Shown here: positions 13,999-14,434 of the stretch, one piece after another
How the letters are laid out: each line of letters opens with the position of its first letter
How positions within the stretch are numbered: the first letter of the stretch is position 1
Source of the DNA: CAZWQR01 sp964638595
Lineage (GTDB): Bacteria; Patescibacteriota; Minisyncoccia; Minisyncoccales; PEYH01
Reading direction: 5' to 3'
NCBI GenBank assembly: GCA_964638595.1
Contig: CAZWYU010000021.1
Span: forward strand, 1-14,434
Length of the DNA: 14,434 nucleotides
The notes under the pieces: generated by a model
Databases searched by the model: none
Told to the model about the DNA's origin: nothing
What the model saw: the letters and a program-made list of their open reading frames with translations, nothing else
Program-made: the position numbers and the translations under genes

Positions 13999-14297
13999 CA
14001 ATGCTTTTTAAAGCCACTGAGCTGATTGGAAATATCACACACTTTTTCAAAAACTTTTTTAAATTCTTCTTCAGCAATAAACTTATTATCCTTCATTGCA
14101 TCATAACCAGTCAAAACCTCATTTAATGACCCTAAAGATATATCAAAATATCTGTTTAAATCTTTATCTGTGGCTTTGCCACTACCTTCGGCAATATTCA
14201 AAATAACAGATAAAGCCGCTCTAATTAATTGATTGCCTAACTCGAAACGATATTCTTTGGGTAATTTCCTTACCAATTTAAGAATTAAAGAAAACAA
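13989..14297 (-). CDS. Four-helix-bundle protein of the S23/Avd family (copy 2), start uncertain
   Basis: A 102-residue frame from a TTG at 14295-14297. RKLPKEYRFELGNQLIRAALSV, then NIAEGSGK (34-41), DKDLNRYFDISLGSLNE and QLSGFKK are diagnostic of the S23/23S rRNA insertion-protein family, to which the DGR accessory protein Avd also belongs. The family's first helix lies upstream in the same frame: FLNWKIYQDAKEL is encoded at 14298-14333, but no ATG, GTG or TTG exists between it and the in-frame TAG at 14346-14348. Either an ATT (14316-14318) is used, or the TTG, or the true start was lost. The C-terminal codons lie in the heptamer array. It converges on the RT, the layout opposite to typical co-transcribed avd-RT pairs. 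Role unknown; possible RT or nucleic-acid partner. Confidence 0.82.
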   Translation of the reverse strand: MFSLILKLVRKLPKEYRFELGNQLIRAALSVILNIAEGSGKATDKDLNRYFDISLGSLNEVLTGYDAMKDNKFIAEEEFKKVFEKVCDISNQLSGFKKHCKL

Positions 14298-14353
14298 CTC
14301 TTTCGCGTCCTGATAAATTTTCCAATTTAGAAACCGAAACTTCTTCTATGTCG

Positions 14354-14374
14354 GTTGTTGTAGGTTGTTACTTG
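14354..14374. repeat. Inverted heptamers upstream of four-helix-bundle gene 2
   Basis: Three 7-nt units GTTGTTG, TAGGTTG and TTACTTG stand in phase. TAGGTTG (14361-14367) is the reverse complement of CAACCTA in the array at 13978-13984. The perfect inverted match covers 12 bases: ACAACCTACAAC at 13977-13988 and its complement at 14357-14368. The two arrays enclose the gene in inverted orientation, about 450 bp end to end, similar to cassette 1. Confidence 0.65.
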
Positions 14375-14434
14375 TTTTTCCCAAGGGTTGCCCCCTGTCC
14401 CAACCCCACCACTAAATACGTAAAAAATTGAGTT
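14375..14434. other. Right-edge stretch, nothing assignable
   Basis: It holds a G/C-rich patch around 14378-14411, unlike the AT-rich rest, with CCCAAGGGTTG and a run of C-rich words. On the minus strand a frame open from the edge runs 35 codons (through GGVGTGGNPWEKQ) and stops at 14327-14329, overlapping the four-helix-bundle gene's 5' end. It may be the end of an unseen gene or chance. Confidence 0.3.

Noticed and set aside
14327..14434. Minus-strand open frame entering from the right edge, ending NNRHRRSFGF, somewhat like the end of a DGR variable protein.
   Set aside because: Only 35 codons are visible, it overlaps the conserved first-helix codons of the four-helix-bundle gene in another frame, part of it is heptamer repeat, and no matching template repeat was found.

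Overview
The window looks like a piece of a Candidate Phyla Radiation genome (Patescibacteria, probably Parcubacteria-like). The DNA is AT-rich and the genes are packed with 4-base stop/start (ATGA) overlaps. There is a bacterial STT3-type oligosaccharyltransferase, and S23-type four-helix-bundle genes sit between other genes. UGA is used as a normal stop (it forms most of the ATGA junctions), which argues against the UGA=Gly code of Gracilibacteria/SR1. Assignment to a lineage is inference from gene style; no rRNA or marker gene is present.

Left and centre, minus strand, 12789 down to 1119: a long, almost continuous operon for making and attaching a sugar. In transcription order it encodes a SDR epimerase/dehydratase; a nucleotidyltransferase-PfkB kinase fusion (HldE-like, domains in reversed order); a 59-residue coupled small protein; a GmhB-like HAD phosphatase; a radical SAM/SPASM protein; the N-terminal half of a split transketolase; its pyrimidine-domain partner; a second radical SAM protein; a GT2 (DPM1-like) glycosyltransferase; a third radical SAM/SPASM protein, paralogous to the first; and an STT3 oligosaccharyltransferase. 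A secreted or membrane-anchored surface protein runs off the left edge and could be an acceptor. Together they suggest synthesis of an unusual, perhaps heptose-like, nucleotide sugar and N-glycosylation of surface proteins. The exact sugar cannot be read from sequence.

The operon's tight packing is broken at two places, both by repeats. A REP/MITE-like doublet (7012-7175) separates the transketolase halves and supplies the last codons and stop of the first. A four-helix-bundle gene bounded by inverted heptamer repeats (11336-11792) separates the epimerase from the kinase fusion.

Right end, 12807-14434: the only plus-strand gene, a small reverse transcriptase with group II- and DGR-like motifs, stands 17 bp from the divergent epimerase. 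Its stop codon is the first unit of a 70-bp array in strict 7-nt phase, which runs into the 3' end of a second, convergent four-helix-bundle gene. That gene's other side carries the inverted version of the same heptamer. The two four-helix-bundle genes thus each lie in a roughly 450-bp cassette bounded by inverted heptamers, but with different heptamer sequences (ATTTTCA versus CAACCTA). This cassette pattern, next to an RT, is the most unusual signal in the window. No DGR template/variable repeat pair was found. The last bases (14375-14434) hold only the end of a short open frame entering from the right edge. No stretch over 300 bases lacks a gene.
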